Below are positions 1 through 8,665 of a stretch of 64,000 nt of DNA, piece after piece. The notes under the pieces were generated by a model. That model had not been told where the DNA came from. It saw only the letters and a list, made by a program, of their open reading frames with translations, and did not search any database. Source of the DNA: Phycisphaeraceae bacterium (GTDB taxonomy: Bacteria > Planctomycetota > Phycisphaerae > Phycisphaerales > SM1A02). The DNA lies in NCBI GenBank assembly GCA_015709595.1, contig CP054178.1, positions 620,001 to 684,000 of the forward strand. The letters are read 5' to 3'. The translations under genes were made by a program, and so were the position numbers. Every line of letters begins with the position of its first letter. Within the stretch, counting starts at the first letter, position 1.

Positions 1-690
1 CTCGCCGACATCGATCCGAGCGAACTGGGCCGGGCCAAGAAGGTCATCGTCAACAAGGACAGCACCACGATCATCAACGGCGCGGGCAAGAAGAAGGACA
101 TCGAGGCCCGGGCCGCGCAGATCAAGGCCCAGCACGAGCGCTCCACCAGCGACTACGACCGCGAGAAGCTCATGGAGCGGCTGGCCAAGCTCACGGGCGG
201 CGTCGCCATCGTCAACGTGGGCGCCGCCACCGAAACCGCCATGAAGGAGCGCAAGGATCGCGTGGAGGACGCCCTGCACGCCACCCGAGCCGCGGCCAAG
301 GAGGGCTACGTGCCCGGCGGCGGCGTGACCTTCATCCGCGCCATCGACGCCGTTGAGAAGGCGAGCGCCAAGGCCAAGGGCGATGAGCGGATTGGCTACG
401 GCATCGTGGCCCGGGCGCTGGAATCACCCCTGTGGTGGATCGCCCGCAACTCGGGCGTGGACGGCGACCTGGTGGTCGAGAAGGTCAAGTCCGCCAAGGG
501 CGCGGTGGGCTACAACGCCGCGACGGGCGAGTACGTGGACCTGATCGACGCCGGCATCATCGACCCGGCGCTCGTGGCCCGCAACGCCCTGCTCAACGCG
601 GCGTCGGTGGCGGGTCTGATGCTCACGACCGATGTCGTCATCACCGACCTGAAGGATGAGACCGAGCCGGTGGAAGGGGCCGTTGCGTGA
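1..690 (+). CDS. groEL: Chaperonin GroEL, C-terminal part (5' truncated by window edge)
   Basis: The open frame enters from the window edge and ends at TGA 688-690 (229 residues visible). It aligns by eye with the last ~40% of GroEL: the apical-to-intermediate return ([11 protein letters not shown]), [20 protein letters not shown] and the equatorial [17 protein letters not shown]. GroEL forms the ATP-driven cytosolic folding chamber with GroES. The protein ends [13 protein letters not shown], with no Gly-Gly-Met tail; canonical housekeeping GroELs usually have one, so this may be one of several paralogues (inference). A strong hairpin terminator follows at 726-755 and dnaJ comes next on the same strand. 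Confidence 0.97.
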   Translation, partial: LADIDPSELGRAKKVIVNKDSTTIINGAGKKKDIEARAAQIKAQHERSTSDYDREKLMERLAKLTGGVAIVNVGAATETAMKERKDRVEDALHATRAAAKEGYVPGGGVTFIRAIDAVEKASAKAKGDERIGYGIVARALESPLWWIARNSGVDGDLVVEKVKSAKGAVGYNAATGEYVDLIDAGIIDPALVARNALLNAASVAGLMLTTDVVITDLKDETEPVEGAVA

Positions 691-725
691 CGGCTCGCTC
701 GTGCGACACTGACGTTTGAACCAGG

Positions 726-755
726 AAAGCCCACGGGCACAGCGCCGTGGGCTTT
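726..755 (+). terminator. Intrinsic terminator after groEL
   Basis: Perfect 11-bp inverted repeat (AAAGCCCACGG at 726-736, CCGTGGGCTTT at 745-755) with an 8-base loop, ending in TTTC. It lies 36 bases after the groEL stop and separates groEL from dnaJ. Its right arm contains the GTG at 747, which makes that codon an unlikely dnaJ start. Confidence 0.8.
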
Positions 756-779
756 CGTCCGAATGGGAGTGGACCCAAC

Positions 780-1940
780 GTGCCCGCCACGCGCGACTAC
801 TACGAGATTCTCGGGCTGGAGAAGAACGCCTCCGCCGAGGATGTCAAGCGCGCCTATCGCCGGCTGGCGATGAAGCATCATCCGGATCGCAACCCCGGCG
901 ACAAGGAGGCCGAGGCCAGATTCAAGGAGGCCTCCGAGGCCTACGAGGTTCTTTCCGACCCTGAAAAACGCGCTCGCTACGACCAGTACGGGCACGCGGG
1001 GCTGCGCGGCACGCCCGGACACGACTTCTCCTCCATGCATGCCGAGGACATCTTCTCGATGTTCAACGACATCTTCGCCGGCATGGGATTCGGCGGAGGC
1101 GGCGGGCGCAGCGGACGATCGCGGCGCGGCGGCGTACCCCGCGGCTACGACCTGGAGACCGAGGTCGAGATCACGCTCGAGGAAGTCCTTGACGGCGCCG
1201 AGCGCGAGGTCGAGTTCAAGCGGCTCGATGTCTGCCAGACCTGCTCCGGCACGGGAGGCAAGCCGGGCCTCGAACCCATCACCTGCCCCACCTGCCGGGG
1301 ACAGGGTCAGGTGGCCCGCGCTCAACTGGGCGGGATGTTCCAGATGGTCACCACCTGTCCGCAGTGCGGCGGGCGCGGGCGGCTCATCACCGAGAAATGC
1401 GCCGACTGCCGCGGCGCGGGGCGTGTGAGCGTCAAGCGCAAACTGGCGGTGCGCATTCCGCCGGGCATTCACGACGGACAGGCGGTGCGCGTGCAGGGCG
1501 AGGGGGAGCCCCCGCCGCCGGAGATGAGCCCCGACGGCAAGGGCGTGCGAGGCGACCTGCACGTGGTCGTTCGCGTGCAGCCGCACCGGATCTTCCAGCG
1601 AGACGGCAACAACCTCGTGCTGCCGTTGCCGGTGGCCTTCACGCAGGCCGCGCTCGGCGCGGAGATCGAAGTGCCCACGCTGAAGGAGCCCGCCAAGTTC
1701 ACCATTCCGCCCGGCACGCCGCACGGCAAGATGTTCCGCCTCGAGGGCCGCGGTCTGCCCGACCTGCGATCACGCAAGCCCGGCGACCTGGTGGTGGTGG
1801 CGCAGATCGTCGTGCCCCGCAAGCTTACCGACCAGCAGCGGAAGCTGCTGGAGCAGCTGGCCCAGACGGAGAACCTCGCTGTGGGCACGGACCAACCCTC
1901 GTGGTGGGATCGCGTGAAGGACGCCTTCACGGGCGGATGA
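780..1940 (+). CDS. dnaJ: Chaperone DnaJ (Hsp40)
   Basis: Co-chaperone that stimulates DnaK ATPase and delivers unfolded clients. Visible in order: J domain with the HPD tripeptide at residues 34-36 ([11 protein letters not shown]), a Gly/Phe-rich linker ([13 protein letters not shown]), four CxxCxGxG zinc motifs ([32 protein letters not shown], about residues 152-220) and the two C-terminal substrate-binding beta domains. About 386 residues, normal for DnaJ. The frame stays open upstream to a GTG at 747, but that lies in the groEL terminator; GTG 780 has GGGAGTGG about 8 bases upstream and gives the expected N-terminus [12 protein letters not shown]. grpE follows after about 130 bases; dnaK is not in the window. 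Confidence 0.96.
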   Translation: MPATRDYYEILGLEKNASAEDVKRAYRRLAMKHHPDRNPGDKEAEARFKEASEAYEVLSDPEKRARYDQYGHAGLRGTPGHDFSSMHAEDIFSMFNDIFAGMGFGGGGGRSGRSRRGGVPRGYDLETEVEITLEEVLDGAEREVEFKRLDVCQTCSGTGGKPGLEPITCPTCRGQGQVARAQLGGMFQMVTTCPQCGGRGRLITEKCADCRGAGRVSVKRKLAVRIPPGIHDGQAVRVQGEGEPPPPEMSPDGKGVRGDLHVVVRVQPHRIFQRDGNNLVLPLPVAFTQAALGAEIEVPTLKEPAKFTIPPGTPHGKMFRLEGRGLPDLRSRKPGDLVVVAQIVVPRKLTDQQRKLLEQLAQTENLAVGTDQPSWWDRVKDAFTGG

Positions 1941-2072
1941 GGAGCAACAGACCAGGCGGTTCGGCGCTTCAAGGGGCGCCGTTCAGCGAACGCCCGGACC
2001 GCTCAGTCGTATGACGGAGTGACGCCCTGACTTGCCTGCCCTTCTGAAGTGAAGGCCGAACACTGATACCCG

Positions 2073-2660
2073 GTGAACGACAACCATCCGACCGCCATGA
2101 CCGAGACCCGCAACGACATGCCGACTGAACACGAAACCGCCGCTGAAGCAGCCCGGCTCGAGGCCGAAGCCGAAGCCAGCGCCGCCGGCGCCGAAACCGC
2201 GGCGATCATCGACCGACTGCAGCAGGAGCGTGACGACGCCATCGCGGCCCGTCAGCGGGCGCTGGCCGACTTCGCCAACTATCAGCGACGCTCGCGTGAG
2301 AACGAACAGCGTGAGCGCTTCAACGGCGTGGTCGCGGTTCTGCGAACCCTGCTGCCGGTGCTCGATCACTTCGAGATCGCCGTGAGCCAGGACGCTTCCA
2401 GACTCACCGTCGAGCAGTTGCTGGGGGGCGTGAAGATGGTCCAAGCCGAACTCATCAAGGCCCTCGAGACGCACGGCGTGCAGAAGATCGAGGCCAGACG
2501 AGGCGAAGAGTTCGACCCCTACCGCCACGAGGCCGTGCTTCGCCAGCCCGCAGCGGACGTGAAGCCCAACCACGTGGTCTCATGCCTCCAGTCCGGCGTG
2601 ATGGTCGGCGACATGGTGCTGCGTCCCGCCAAGGTGGCCGTGGCGCCGGAGGGCGAGTAG
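2073..2660 (+). CDS. grpE: Nucleotide exchange factor GrpE
   Basis: Dimeric exchange factor that releases ADP from DnaK. An acidic, Glu/Ala-rich N-terminus leads into a long coiled coil (IIDRLQQERDDAIAARQRAL, ADFANYQRRSRENEQRERF) and the C-terminal beta domain (HEAVLRQPAADVKPNHVVSC, GYM-like segment VMVGDMVLRPAKVAV). 195 residues if translation starts at GTG 2073; ATG 2097 and ATG 2118 are alternatives and no Shine-Dalgarno clearly decides. It follows dnaJ in the same direction, so groEL, dnaJ and grpE make a small heat-shock cluster in which groEL is separated by a terminator. Confidence 0.93.
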   Translation: MNDNHPTAMTETRNDMPTEHETAAEAARLEAEAEASAAGAETAAIIDRLQQERDDAIAARQRALADFANYQRRSRENEQRERFNGVVAVLRTLLPVLDHFEIAVSQDASRLTVEQLLGGVKMVQAELIKALETHGVQKIEARRGEEFDPYRHEAVLRQPAADVKPNHVVSCLQSGVMVGDMVLRPAKVAVAPEGE

Positions 2661-2717
2661 ACCCCGCCGCCTCTCCGGATCACATTCATGAACCGGACTC
2701 GACCTTGCTGCAGCGGC

Positions 2718-3572
2718 TCAACCGGCCGCGCAGGGTTCTTCGTCTGGAGATAGACCACACACCCGGCGCAGGAACTCGCTCACTCGTCCCGCGACACCGG
2801 GGCCAAGCGGCGAGTCGGTCTTGTCATCGCGGCTCGCCGGAAGCCGCAGGATCGGAACAGGGGCGTTCGAGGTCCGTCCGCGTTCCCCGGCTTCCCCGGC
2901 TTCCCCAACGCCCAGTGCTCGCAGGGTGAGCATGACCAGCGGGCGAAACAACCATCGCGGCAGCCCGTGAGCCGCCAGGCGTTCCTGCACCACGGTCCTC
3001 TGCGTCGGGTGTTCTCCAACCAGTACGGCGGCTGTGATGCGTCGACGCACCAACGCATCTGCGATGGCCTCCGTCGCGATGCCTCCGCCTTCGCCCAGCG
3101 CGATCAGCACAACCCGATCCGCCTCGACATGTTCGAGCAGGCGGCGGAGGTGATCGCCTTCACCCGCGCCGCACCGGGCGATGCCGGCAGCCCAGCCATG
3201 TCCCGGACGGTCATAGAGGATCACGCGCTTCGCAACGCTCGCCCACGCGGGCAGGTCCGCCAGCAGCGGAATCCGCGATTCACCGTGATCGTGGACCAGG
3301 ACGATCGTCGGTCCCGAGCCGCCGCCCTGTCCCATCACGTCCCAAACAGGAAGGGTTCGACGCTCGCCGATCGTTGCTTCCCAGGAAGTGAACGGCAGGC
3401 CGCACTCACCCGGGTCGCTGGGCAGCCCGCGGGCGATGGCCCACGACTCGGTGAGGCGGCGGGGGCGGACGATCTCCGTCGCCACCAGCCCCGTCACCAC
3501 GACGACGACCAGCAGCCCCGCAACGCCGAAGAACAGCAGCACGCCCAGCACGGGCGCAGTGTACGCAAGCAT
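2718..3572 (-). CDS. Membrane-anchored alpha/beta-hydrolase-like protein, apparently lacking the nucleophile
   Basis: The N-terminus is a strong hydrophobic anchor (about residues 8-32, VLGVLLFFGVAGLLVVVVVT). The rest reads as an alpha/beta hydrolase fold: IVLVHDHGES (oxyanion loop region), VILYDRPGHGWA (the conserved DxPGxG turn) and VVLIALGEGGGIATEAI at the nucleophile elbow. In active relatives the elbow is GxSxG; here the serine position appears to be glycine (about G160), so it may be inactive or divergent. The frame extends to GTG 3593, but ATG 3572 places the hydrophobic segment right at the N-terminus. Divergent from rlmE. A 9-bp direct repeat in the 3' part encodes GEAGEAGE. Confidence 0.72.
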   Translation of the reverse strand: MLAYTAPVLGVLLFFGVAGLLVVVVVTGLVATEIVRPRRLTESWAIARGLPSDPGECGLPFTSWEATIGERRTLPVWDVMGQGGGSGPTIVLVHDHGESRIPLLADLPAWASVAKRVILYDRPGHGWAAGIARCGAGEGDHLRRLLEHVEADRVVLIALGEGGGIATEAIADALVRRRITAAVLVGEHPTQRTVVQERLAAHGLPRWLFRPLVMLTLRALGVGEAGEAGERGRTSNAPVPILRLPASRDDKTDSPLGPGVAGRVSEFLRRVCGLSPDEEPCAAG

Positions 3573-3652
3573 GACCCGGATCAACCCCCGCACCGCGTGG
3601 ACGTTGTCGCCGTGCTGGCCGGAATCTCGGTCATGCGCGCCCGATCCTCATA

Positions 3653-3658
3653 TACACT
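3653..3658 (+). promoter_or_regulatory. Candidate -10 box upstream of rlmE
   Basis: TACACT in the intergenic region between the divergent hydrolase gene and rlmE, about 75 bases before the rlmE ATG. The same hexamer recurs before 6873, 22519 and 62468. No convincing -35 box is visible. Confidence 0.4.
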
Positions 3659-3700
3659 TCGCCTCGCAACGCAACCCAGTTCGCCGTCCGACATCCCGAT

Positions 3701-3720
3701 TCATCCGTGTTCATCCGTGG
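3701..3720 (+). repeat. 10-bp tandem repeat (TCATCCGTGK x2)
   Basis: TCATCCGTGT followed directly by TCATCCGTGG, just upstream of the rlmE start. The same 10-bp unit builds the long inverted repeat at 21855-21946, so this is a short copy of a dispersed element. Confidence 0.6.
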
Positions 3721-3733
3721 ACTGTCCGCATCC

Positions 3734-4456
3734 ATGACCCGCGAGATTCACGATCACTACTTCCACCAGGCCAAGCGCGACGGCTATCTTTCGCGCGCCG
3801 CCTACAAACTGATCGAGATCGACGACAAGCGGCGTCTGCTCAAGCCCGGCGACCGGGTGCTCGACTGCGGGGCGGCCCCCGGCAGTTGGATGCAGGTGGC
3901 CGCCCGGCGCGTGGGGGGGCGCGGCGTGGTGGTGGGCATCGACCTGCAGCCGATCCTGTTCGGCACGCGCGCTGAGCCGCAGGGGGGCGGTCCCAGCGGC
4001 GGCGGGAGCAACACCCGCACCGTGCAGGGCGACTTCACCGCCATCGACCCGGCGGAACTGCTCCGGCTGGCAGGAGCGGAAGGGCGCGGCTTCGACGTGA
4101 TCCTTTCCGACATGGCCCCCAACACCACCGGCGACCCGCGCGGCGATCACCATCGCTCGGTGCGGCTCTGTCACGCACTCCTCGACCGCTGCCCCGCGCT
4201 GCTGAGGCCCGGCGGCAGCGTGGTGATGAAGGTGTTCGAGGGGGCCGACTACCGCGAACTTCTCGACCGCACCAAGGGTCTGTTCGATGACTGCCGCGGC
4301 TTCAAGCCCAAGGCGTCGCGCAGCGAGTCGGTGGAGATCTACATCTTGGCGCAGGGGTACCGGGCCGGCTCCACTGCCGGGCCGGACAGGGCGGATGAGC
4401 AGGCACTGCCTCGTCCGCGTCAGCGCCCCGGCGCGGGATGGGGCGCGCAGCGCTGA
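3734..4456 (+). CDS. rlmE: 23S rRNA (uridine-2'-O)-methyltransferase RlmE (FtsJ/RrmJ)
   Basis: SAM-dependent 2'-O-methylation of U2552 in the 23S A-loop, a late step of 50S assembly. The Rossmann SAM motif is DCGAAPGSWMQVA, and the family K-D-K-E tetrad is present: K25 (RAAYKLIEID), D126 (VILSDMAPNT), K166 (VVMKVFEG) and E201 (SESVEIYILAQG). Start chosen at ATG 3734 (MTREIHDHYFHQAKRDGYLS), where homology begins; an in-frame upstream ATG at 3707 falls in a repeat. About 240 residues: a Gly/Ser-rich insertion (about 82-95) and a basic 30-residue tail make it longer than the E. coli enzyme. Confidence 0.93.
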   Translation: MTREIHDHYFHQAKRDGYLSRAAYKLIEIDDKRRLLKPGDRVLDCGAAPGSWMQVAARRVGGRGVVVGIDLQPILFGTRAEPQGGGPSGGGSNTRTVQGDFTAIDPAELLRLAGAEGRGFDVILSDMAPNTTGDPRGDHHRSVRLCHALLDRCPALLRPGGSVVMKVFEGADYRELLDRTKGLFDDCRGFKPKASRSESVEIYILAQGYRAGSTAGPDRADEQALPRPRQRPGAGWGAQR

Positions 4457-4663
4457 GGGGGCGAGAACCCTCACGGCACATGGGCGATTCGCATCACCCG
4501 GATTCTGCGCCCTGAAGCGCAGGTTCTGCGCGCCCGGGCGCGGCGCGGGACCAGCCGATCGGCGGATTCTCCCGTCATCCGCGGAGCTCGCGGCTTGGCC
4601 CTCGGTCGGGCTCGCGCGGCGCGTGGATTGCTCAGGACTCTACTGGTTCCCAGGAGATGACGC

Positions 4664-5524
4664 ATGAACATCAAGGCCGCCTCACTGACCGAATACGCCA
4701 AGCACCTGCTGGGCAACCAGCCCCGGACATCGGCGACGGCCCCCGCCGCCGACGTGGCGCCGACCACGCCCACGACCGGCTCCTGGCCCGTGGGCGGCAT
4801 GCCCACGGTCGCCAGTACGGCAGGAGTCGTTGACCCGACGCTGCTGCCGCCCATCCGGTCCATCGACCGGGCGGCCATCGACGACATCGTGCGTTCCGGC
4901 GCCTTCACCGACCTGGCGGCGCGGCTCGAGCCGCTCTTCAAGGAAGTCGGTGAAAGAACCGTTCAGCACCTGCTGCAAACGCGCGACGCCGACGGCGACG
5001 GGCTCCTCTCGCAGCACGAACTGCGGGCGACCGACGATCGCTTCGCCGCCATCGACGCCGACGGCGACGGGTTGGTCTCCGCCGATGAACTTCGAGCGAA
5101 TCTGAAGCAGGGCCTGGCGCGGGCGATGACGACCGATCCCACGCTGGATGCGGCCCTCTTCGCCAAGCAGTGGATCAGCGCGTTCGACCTGAACGGCGAT
5201 CAGGCGGTCGATGCCGCCGAGGCGAAACTCCCGCCGGGCATCGTCGGACAGATCGACGCCGACCGCGACGGCCGCCTCACCGCCGCCGAGATTCAGGCCG
5301 ACGTGGAGCGTCGCGGTCCCGCCATCGGCCGCCGACAACGGCTGGAGGAGCTGGTGAAGCACATCGGCGCGAAACTGGACGCGGCGGGATTCACCCATCA
5401 ACCGCCGGTGAACATCCGCGACGTGGTGAACGCCTTCGGACTGGACAGGGCGGGCGCGAACTTCGTGCTTCGCGCCCTGGGTGACCGCTACCCGCAGGGG
5501 CTGGGCGTGCGCACAGTGGCGTAG
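4664..5524 (+). CDS. EF-hand domain protein
   Basis: 286 residues with four calcium-loop motifs: DADGDGLLSQHE (about 108), DADGDGLVSADE (about 131), DLNGDQAVDAAE (about 175) and DADRDGRLTAAE (about 198), arranged as two pairs. This predicts Ca2+ binding; no catalytic domain is recognised. No signal peptide is evident (MNIKAASLTEYAKHLLGNQ). ATG 4664 follows an AGGAG at about 4650, supporting the start. The 207 bases upstream contain no convincing gene. EF-hand proteins are common in planctomycetes, and the role here is unknown. Confidence 0.85.
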   Translation: MNIKAASLTEYAKHLLGNQPRTSATAPAADVAPTTPTTGSWPVGGMPTVASTAGVVDPTLLPPIRSIDRAAIDDIVRSGAFTDLAARLEPLFKEVGERTVQHLLQTRDADGDGLLSQHELRATDDRFAAIDADGDGLVSADELRANLKQGLARAMTTDPTLDAALFAKQWISAFDLNGDQAVDAAEAKLPPGIVGQIDADRDGRLTAAEIQADVERRGPAIGRRQRLEELVKHIGAKLDAAGFTHQPPVNIRDVVNAFGLDRAGANFVLRALGDRYPQGLGVRTVA

Positions 5525-5597
5525 ACGCCGCCCGGTGCGGCCGCTCTGTTCTCCTGCTCCTCCGTTCTCCTGACCTCCTTCGGCCCCCCGCGCGCGG

Positions 5598-5603
5598 TAT
5601 CCT
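5598..5603 (+). promoter_or_regulatory. Candidate -10 box of threonine synthase gene
   Basis: TATCCT ending 9 bases before ATG 5613. A transcript starting about 7 bases downstream would have almost no leader, and no Shine-Dalgarno is visible. Part of the recurrent start-proximal -10 pattern in this window. Confidence 0.35.
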
Positions 5604-5612
5604 GCCGCGCTC

Positions 5613-6842
5613 ATGCCTTCCCATGTCACGCATCTTGAAGCGGCGATCGACGGAACCCGGTTCCCCGCGCGCACGCCGCAGACCACGCACGAAGGCCGCC
5701 CGTTGTGGGTGCGCTACGACCTTGAAGCCGTCGGCCGCGCTGTGAAGCGCGGCGACCTCGCCTTGCGTGAATCAACCCTGTGGCGCTACCGCGAGTTTCT
5801 GCCCGTCGAACGCGATGAGGACATCGTGTCGCTGGGCGAGACCATGACGCCGCTGCTTCGATGCGATCGGCTGGCGAAGGTAATGGGCGTCGAACACCTG
5901 TTCGTCAAGGATGAATCGCGGCTGCCCACCGGGTCGTTCAAAGCCCGCGGCATGGCGATGGCCGTCAGCATGGCCAGGGCGCTGGGCGTGAAGCGAATCG
6001 CCCTGCCCACGGCGGGCAACGCGGGCGGGGCGGCGGCGGCCTACGCGGCCCGGGCGGGCATCGAGTGCTTCGTCTTCATGCCCAACGACACGCCCATCGT
6101 CAACCGGCTCGAAGCCGCGCTGCACGGGGCGAGGGTGTTCCTCGTCAACGGGCTGATCCACGACTGCGGCCGCCTCGTGGGCGAAGGCCGCGACGCGATG
6201 GGCTGGTTCGACTTCAGCACACTCAAGGAGCCCTACCGCCTCGAAGGCAAGAAGACGATGGGGCTGGAACTGGCCGAGCAGTTCAACTGGCGCCTTCCAG
6301 AGGTCGTGCTCTACCCCACGGGCGGCGGAACGGGGCTGATCGGCATGTGGAAAGCGTGGCAGGAACTGGCGGCGGTCGGCTGGCTGAAAGGTGAACGACT
6401 CCCGCGCCTCCATGCCTGCCAGTCCTCCGGATGCGCGCCGATTCCCGCCGCGTTCGATGCGGGCGAGCGCTTCGCCCCGCCCCCCGCGAACCCGCACACA
6501 CTCGCCTCCGGGCTGCGCGTGCCCAGGGCGGTGGGAGACTTCATGATCCTCGACGCCGTGCGCGCCAGCGGCGGCCGGGCCGTGGCGGCGGATGAGTCGC
6601 GGCTCATCGAGTGGATGCGGCTGGGCTGCGAACTGGAGGGTGTCGCCCTCTGCCCCGAATCCGCCGCGGGGCTGGATGTGCTGGAGCAGGGGCTGCGCGC
6701 GGGGTGGGTTCGGCCTGACGAGCGCATCGTGCTGTTCAACACCGGCGCGGTGCAGAAGTATGTCGAGGTGATGGACCGGGGCGTCGAGTTCGTGTCACTG
6801 GATTGTCACAAGCCGGTGGATTGGGCGAAGGTGGCGGGTTGA
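5613..6842 (+). CDS. thrC: Threonine synthase (PLP-dependent, fold type II)
   Basis: Predicted to convert O-phosphohomoserine to threonine. The PLP-lysine motif PTGSFKARGM places the Schiff-base lysine at about K110; it is followed by PTAGNAGGAAAAYAARAG (Asn-containing substrate loop) and the phosphate-binding YPTGGGTGLIGMWKAW. The N-terminus (LRESTLWRYREFLP and SLGETMTPLL) matches the longer threonine synthase form. 409 residues, normal length. Other fold-II enzymes are possible, but TGSFKxRG plus the YPTGGGTG loop favour ThrC. It stands alone; no other threonine-pathway gene is adjacent. Confidence 0.88.
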   Translation: MPSHVTHLEAAIDGTRFPARTPQTTHEGRPLWVRYDLEAVGRAVKRGDLALRESTLWRYREFLPVERDEDIVSLGETMTPLLRCDRLAKVMGVEHLFVKDESRLPTGSFKARGMAMAVSMARALGVKRIALPTAGNAGGAAAAYAARAGIECFVFMPNDTPIVNRLEAALHGARVFLVNGLIHDCGRLVGEGRDAMGWFDFSTLKEPYRLEGKKTMGLELAEQFNWRLPEVVLYPTGGGTGLIGMWKAWQELAAVGWLKGERLPRLHACQSSGCAPIPAAFDAGERFAPPPANPHTLASGLRVPRAVGDFMILDAVRASGGRAVAADESRLIEWMRLGCELEGVALCPESAAGLDVLEQGLRAGWVRPDERIVLFNTGAVQKYVEVMDRGVEFVSLDCHKPVDWAKVAG

Positions 6843-6865
6843 TTCGGCGGCATCGAAGGTACACT
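6839..6865 (+). promoter_or_regulatory. Promoter of the zinc-ribbon gene, leaderless arrangement
   Basis: TTGATT (6839-6844) and TACACT (6860-6865) with a 15-base spacer; the ATG at 6873 lies 7 bases after the -10 box. This predicts transcription starting at or within a few bases of the start codon. Confidence 0.5.
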
Positions 6866-6872
6866 GCAGGGC

Positions 6873-8273
6873 ATGTGGTGGTATGTCCTCTTCGGACTGG
6901 GGCTGTTGGCCGGATTCGGACTGGCATTTCGTGGCTGGCGCGGGCGTCGGCTCGATGACCACCCCCTTTGCCGCACGTGCCGATACGACCTGTCAGGTAC
7001 GCCCGCGCTGCCGGAGCGCTGCCCGGAATGCGGCCGCGCGCTGGGCGGGAAAAAGCCGATCCGAATCGGGAACCGCAGACGATCGTCAACGCTCGTTGTC
7101 CTCGGCGTCGCGGGTGTCGTCGGTTCAGGCGCGGCGATTGGACTCCGAGCCGAGCGTGATCTTCGCAACGTGGACTGGATGGCCATCAAGCCGGTGTGGT
7201 GGCTCACACTTGAAGCCCGTCACGGCGGCCTGCTCACGGCGGATGATGCGCTGAAGGAACTCTGGAAGCGGTGGGACAGCGGCGCGCTGAGCGAGTCGCA
7301 GATGGCGTCGCTCGTTGAACTCGCATTGACGATGCAGGCCGATCGTACCACCAAGTGGAACTCCCGCTGGGGCGACCTGATCTACCTGGCGCTCGAGGAC
7401 GGTCGGCTTGCACCGGAGCAGCTGCAGCGCTTCCTGCGGCAAGCGCCGGGCCTTCAACTGGCCGAGGTCAGGCGTGTCCGCACCGGCGGAATCATGCCGC
7501 TGCGCATGTCGTATGACCCGCGCGTCGGAAGAACCATCCGGCGCACCTGGCACTCCGTGGATCAGCAGTCATGGCTTGAGTCACTCCGGCTGGGTGACAC
7601 GACGCTCTACGAAGTCCTTGAAACGAGCCCAAGGTGGCGTGTAGTGGGCGAGATTTCCATGCCAGGGGTTGGATATGGCGTGCGAATCAAGCAACCCCCG
7701 GGCGAGTATGAGCTGGCAGCGCGATTTCGTGTCCGGGCCAAGCACTACCCGAATGGCCGACCGAGTTTCCCCATTGGATTCGATCCGCCTTACGAGGAAT
7801 GGACCGAGGAGATCTGGTGGCGAGTGACCGTAGTCGCCGCCGATCAGCCCCTCGTCACGCCAACCCGTGACGCCAACCTCGCGTCGGCCATGCAACGGGC
7901 AATCACCATCGGTCCGCTCACGCGCGGTCTTCAGGCCCGGCGTCCGAGTCTGCGCGGCACGCTGAACGTGACCGATGCGCCGACCAACTTCGCGTTCCGC
8001 GCCTGGCTTCGCGCCGGTGACCGGGAATGGCCGATGAGCACGATCATCATCCACCAGGGAAAGAGCGAACCGTTGAACCTGGCCGCATTCAACCTGGATG
8101 ATCTGCCCGGGGACGTGCAGACCGTGGACATGGTGCTCAAGCCCGACCTGTACACAGCGGATGCGTCCTTCGAGCCGGGAAGTGCGGCGCTGGACGTGGA
8201 GATTCTGATTCCCGGCGTGCCGGTCAAGTCCGGTGAAGCAACAACAGGGTTCGTGCCGACCGGTGGACGTTGA
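6873..8273 (+). CDS. Membrane protein with N-terminal zinc ribbon, function unknown
   Basis: 466 residues. An N-terminal transmembrane helix (WWYVLFGLGLLAGFGLAF) is followed by a zinc ribbon of the planctomycete type (CRTCRYDLSGTPALPERCPECG, about residues 32-53) and a second hydrophobic helix (TLVVLGVAGVVGSGAAIGLR). The remaining ~390 residues would lie outside the membrane and show no recognised domain; several Pro/Val-rich segments look beta-rich. No operon partner. The same CPxC-YDLR ribbon occurs at the C-terminus of the product at 18697-19482. Function not known. Confidence 0.8.
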   Translation: MWWYVLFGLGLLAGFGLAFRGWRGRRLDDHPLCRTCRYDLSGTPALPERCPECGRALGGKKPIRIGNRRRSSTLVVLGVAGVVGSGAAIGLRAERDLRNVDWMAIKPVWWLTLEARHGGLLTADDALKELWKRWDSGALSESQMASLVELALTMQADRTTKWNSRWGDLIYLALEDGRLAPEQLQRFLRQAPGLQLAEVRRVRTGGIMPLRMSYDPRVGRTIRRTWHSVDQQSWLESLRLGDTTLYEVLETSPRWRVVGEISMPGVGYGVRIKQPPGEYELAARFRVRAKHYPNGRPSFPIGFDPPYEEWTEEIWWRVTVVAADQPLVTPTRDANLASAMQRAITIGPLTRGLQARRPSLRGTLNVTDAPTNFAFRAWLRAGDREWPMSTIIIHQGKSEPLNLAAFNLDDLPGDVQTVDMVLKPDLYTADASFEPGSAALDVEILIPGVPVKSGEATTGFVPTGGR

Positions 8274-8285
8274 TTCGCAGCGGAC

Positions 8286-8498
8286 TCAGCCGGCGCGGCC
8301 CATCCGCCACATCCACCGCGCGTAATGCAGGATCGCCCGGCGTTTCTCGCCCGCGGGCGGCTCGCCTCGCCCAAAGGCGGTTTCGTGACGCCAGCGCCAG
8401 TACGGGCCGCTGAAGCGGAACTTGGTCTGCCAGCCCAGCCGCAGCAGCGAACACAGCCCGCCGAGCGTTTCGCCGAGTGCGTTGAAGAACCGTCGCAT
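8286..8498 (-). CDS. Conserved small protein, 70 aa
   Basis: Short basic protein (MRRFFNALGETLGGL..., ending ILHYARWMWRMGRAG) with a Trp/Arg-rich centre (LGWQTKFRFSGPYWRWR). It has no signal peptide or recognised domain. It is convergent with the gene ending at 8273, with a gap of only 12 bases. TACCAT (complement of 8505-8510) ends exactly 6 bases before the ATG, the same arrangement as at several other genes here, which supports expression. Function unknown; the confidence reflects gene reality, not function. Confidence 0.6.
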   Translation of the reverse strand: MRRFFNALGETLGGLCSLLRLGWQTKFRFSGPYWRWRHETAFGRGEPPAGEKRRAILHYARWMWRMGRAG

Positions 8499-8522
8499 TG
8501 CATGATGGTACGCGAACGCGGA

Positions 8523-8550
8523 ACGGCTGTCGGCTATCGGCTGTCGGCAG
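8523..8550 (+). repeat. Heptad tandem array CGGCTRT x4
   Basis: CGGCTGT, CGGCTAT, CGGCTGT and CGGCAGA in perfect 7-base register. It lies in the 470-base non-coding stretch between 8498 and 8969 and belongs to the set of 7-bp intergenic arrays seen throughout the window. Confidence 0.7.
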
Positions 8551-8629
8551 AACGCGCTCGATCCGCGCCCGTCCGCTTCTCCCGCGGGTTCGCGCTCGTC
8601 CGCCTGCTCTCCTCTTTCCTTCCCCGCAC

Positions 8630-8659
8630 TTGCTCAAGGCGCGCGGGTTGGTGTACACT
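8630..8659 (+). promoter_or_regulatory. Promoter of a candidate small RNA
   Basis: TTGCTC (8630-8635), 18-base spacer, TACACT (8654-8659). This is one of the best sigma-70-like pairs in the window, but no coding region follows; a terminator hairpin lies about 90 bases downstream. Confidence 0.5.
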
Positions 8660-8665
8660 CAACGC

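Noticed and set aside
747-779. Upstream GTG as start of dnaJ
   Set aside because: It lies in the right arm of the groEL terminator hairpin, and the extra residues have no similarity to DnaJ; GTG 780 has a ribosome site and fits the family.
4457-4663. Small gene between rlmE and the EF-hand gene
   Set aside because: Open frames here are parts of frames shadowing neighbours and show no ribosome site or recognisable product.
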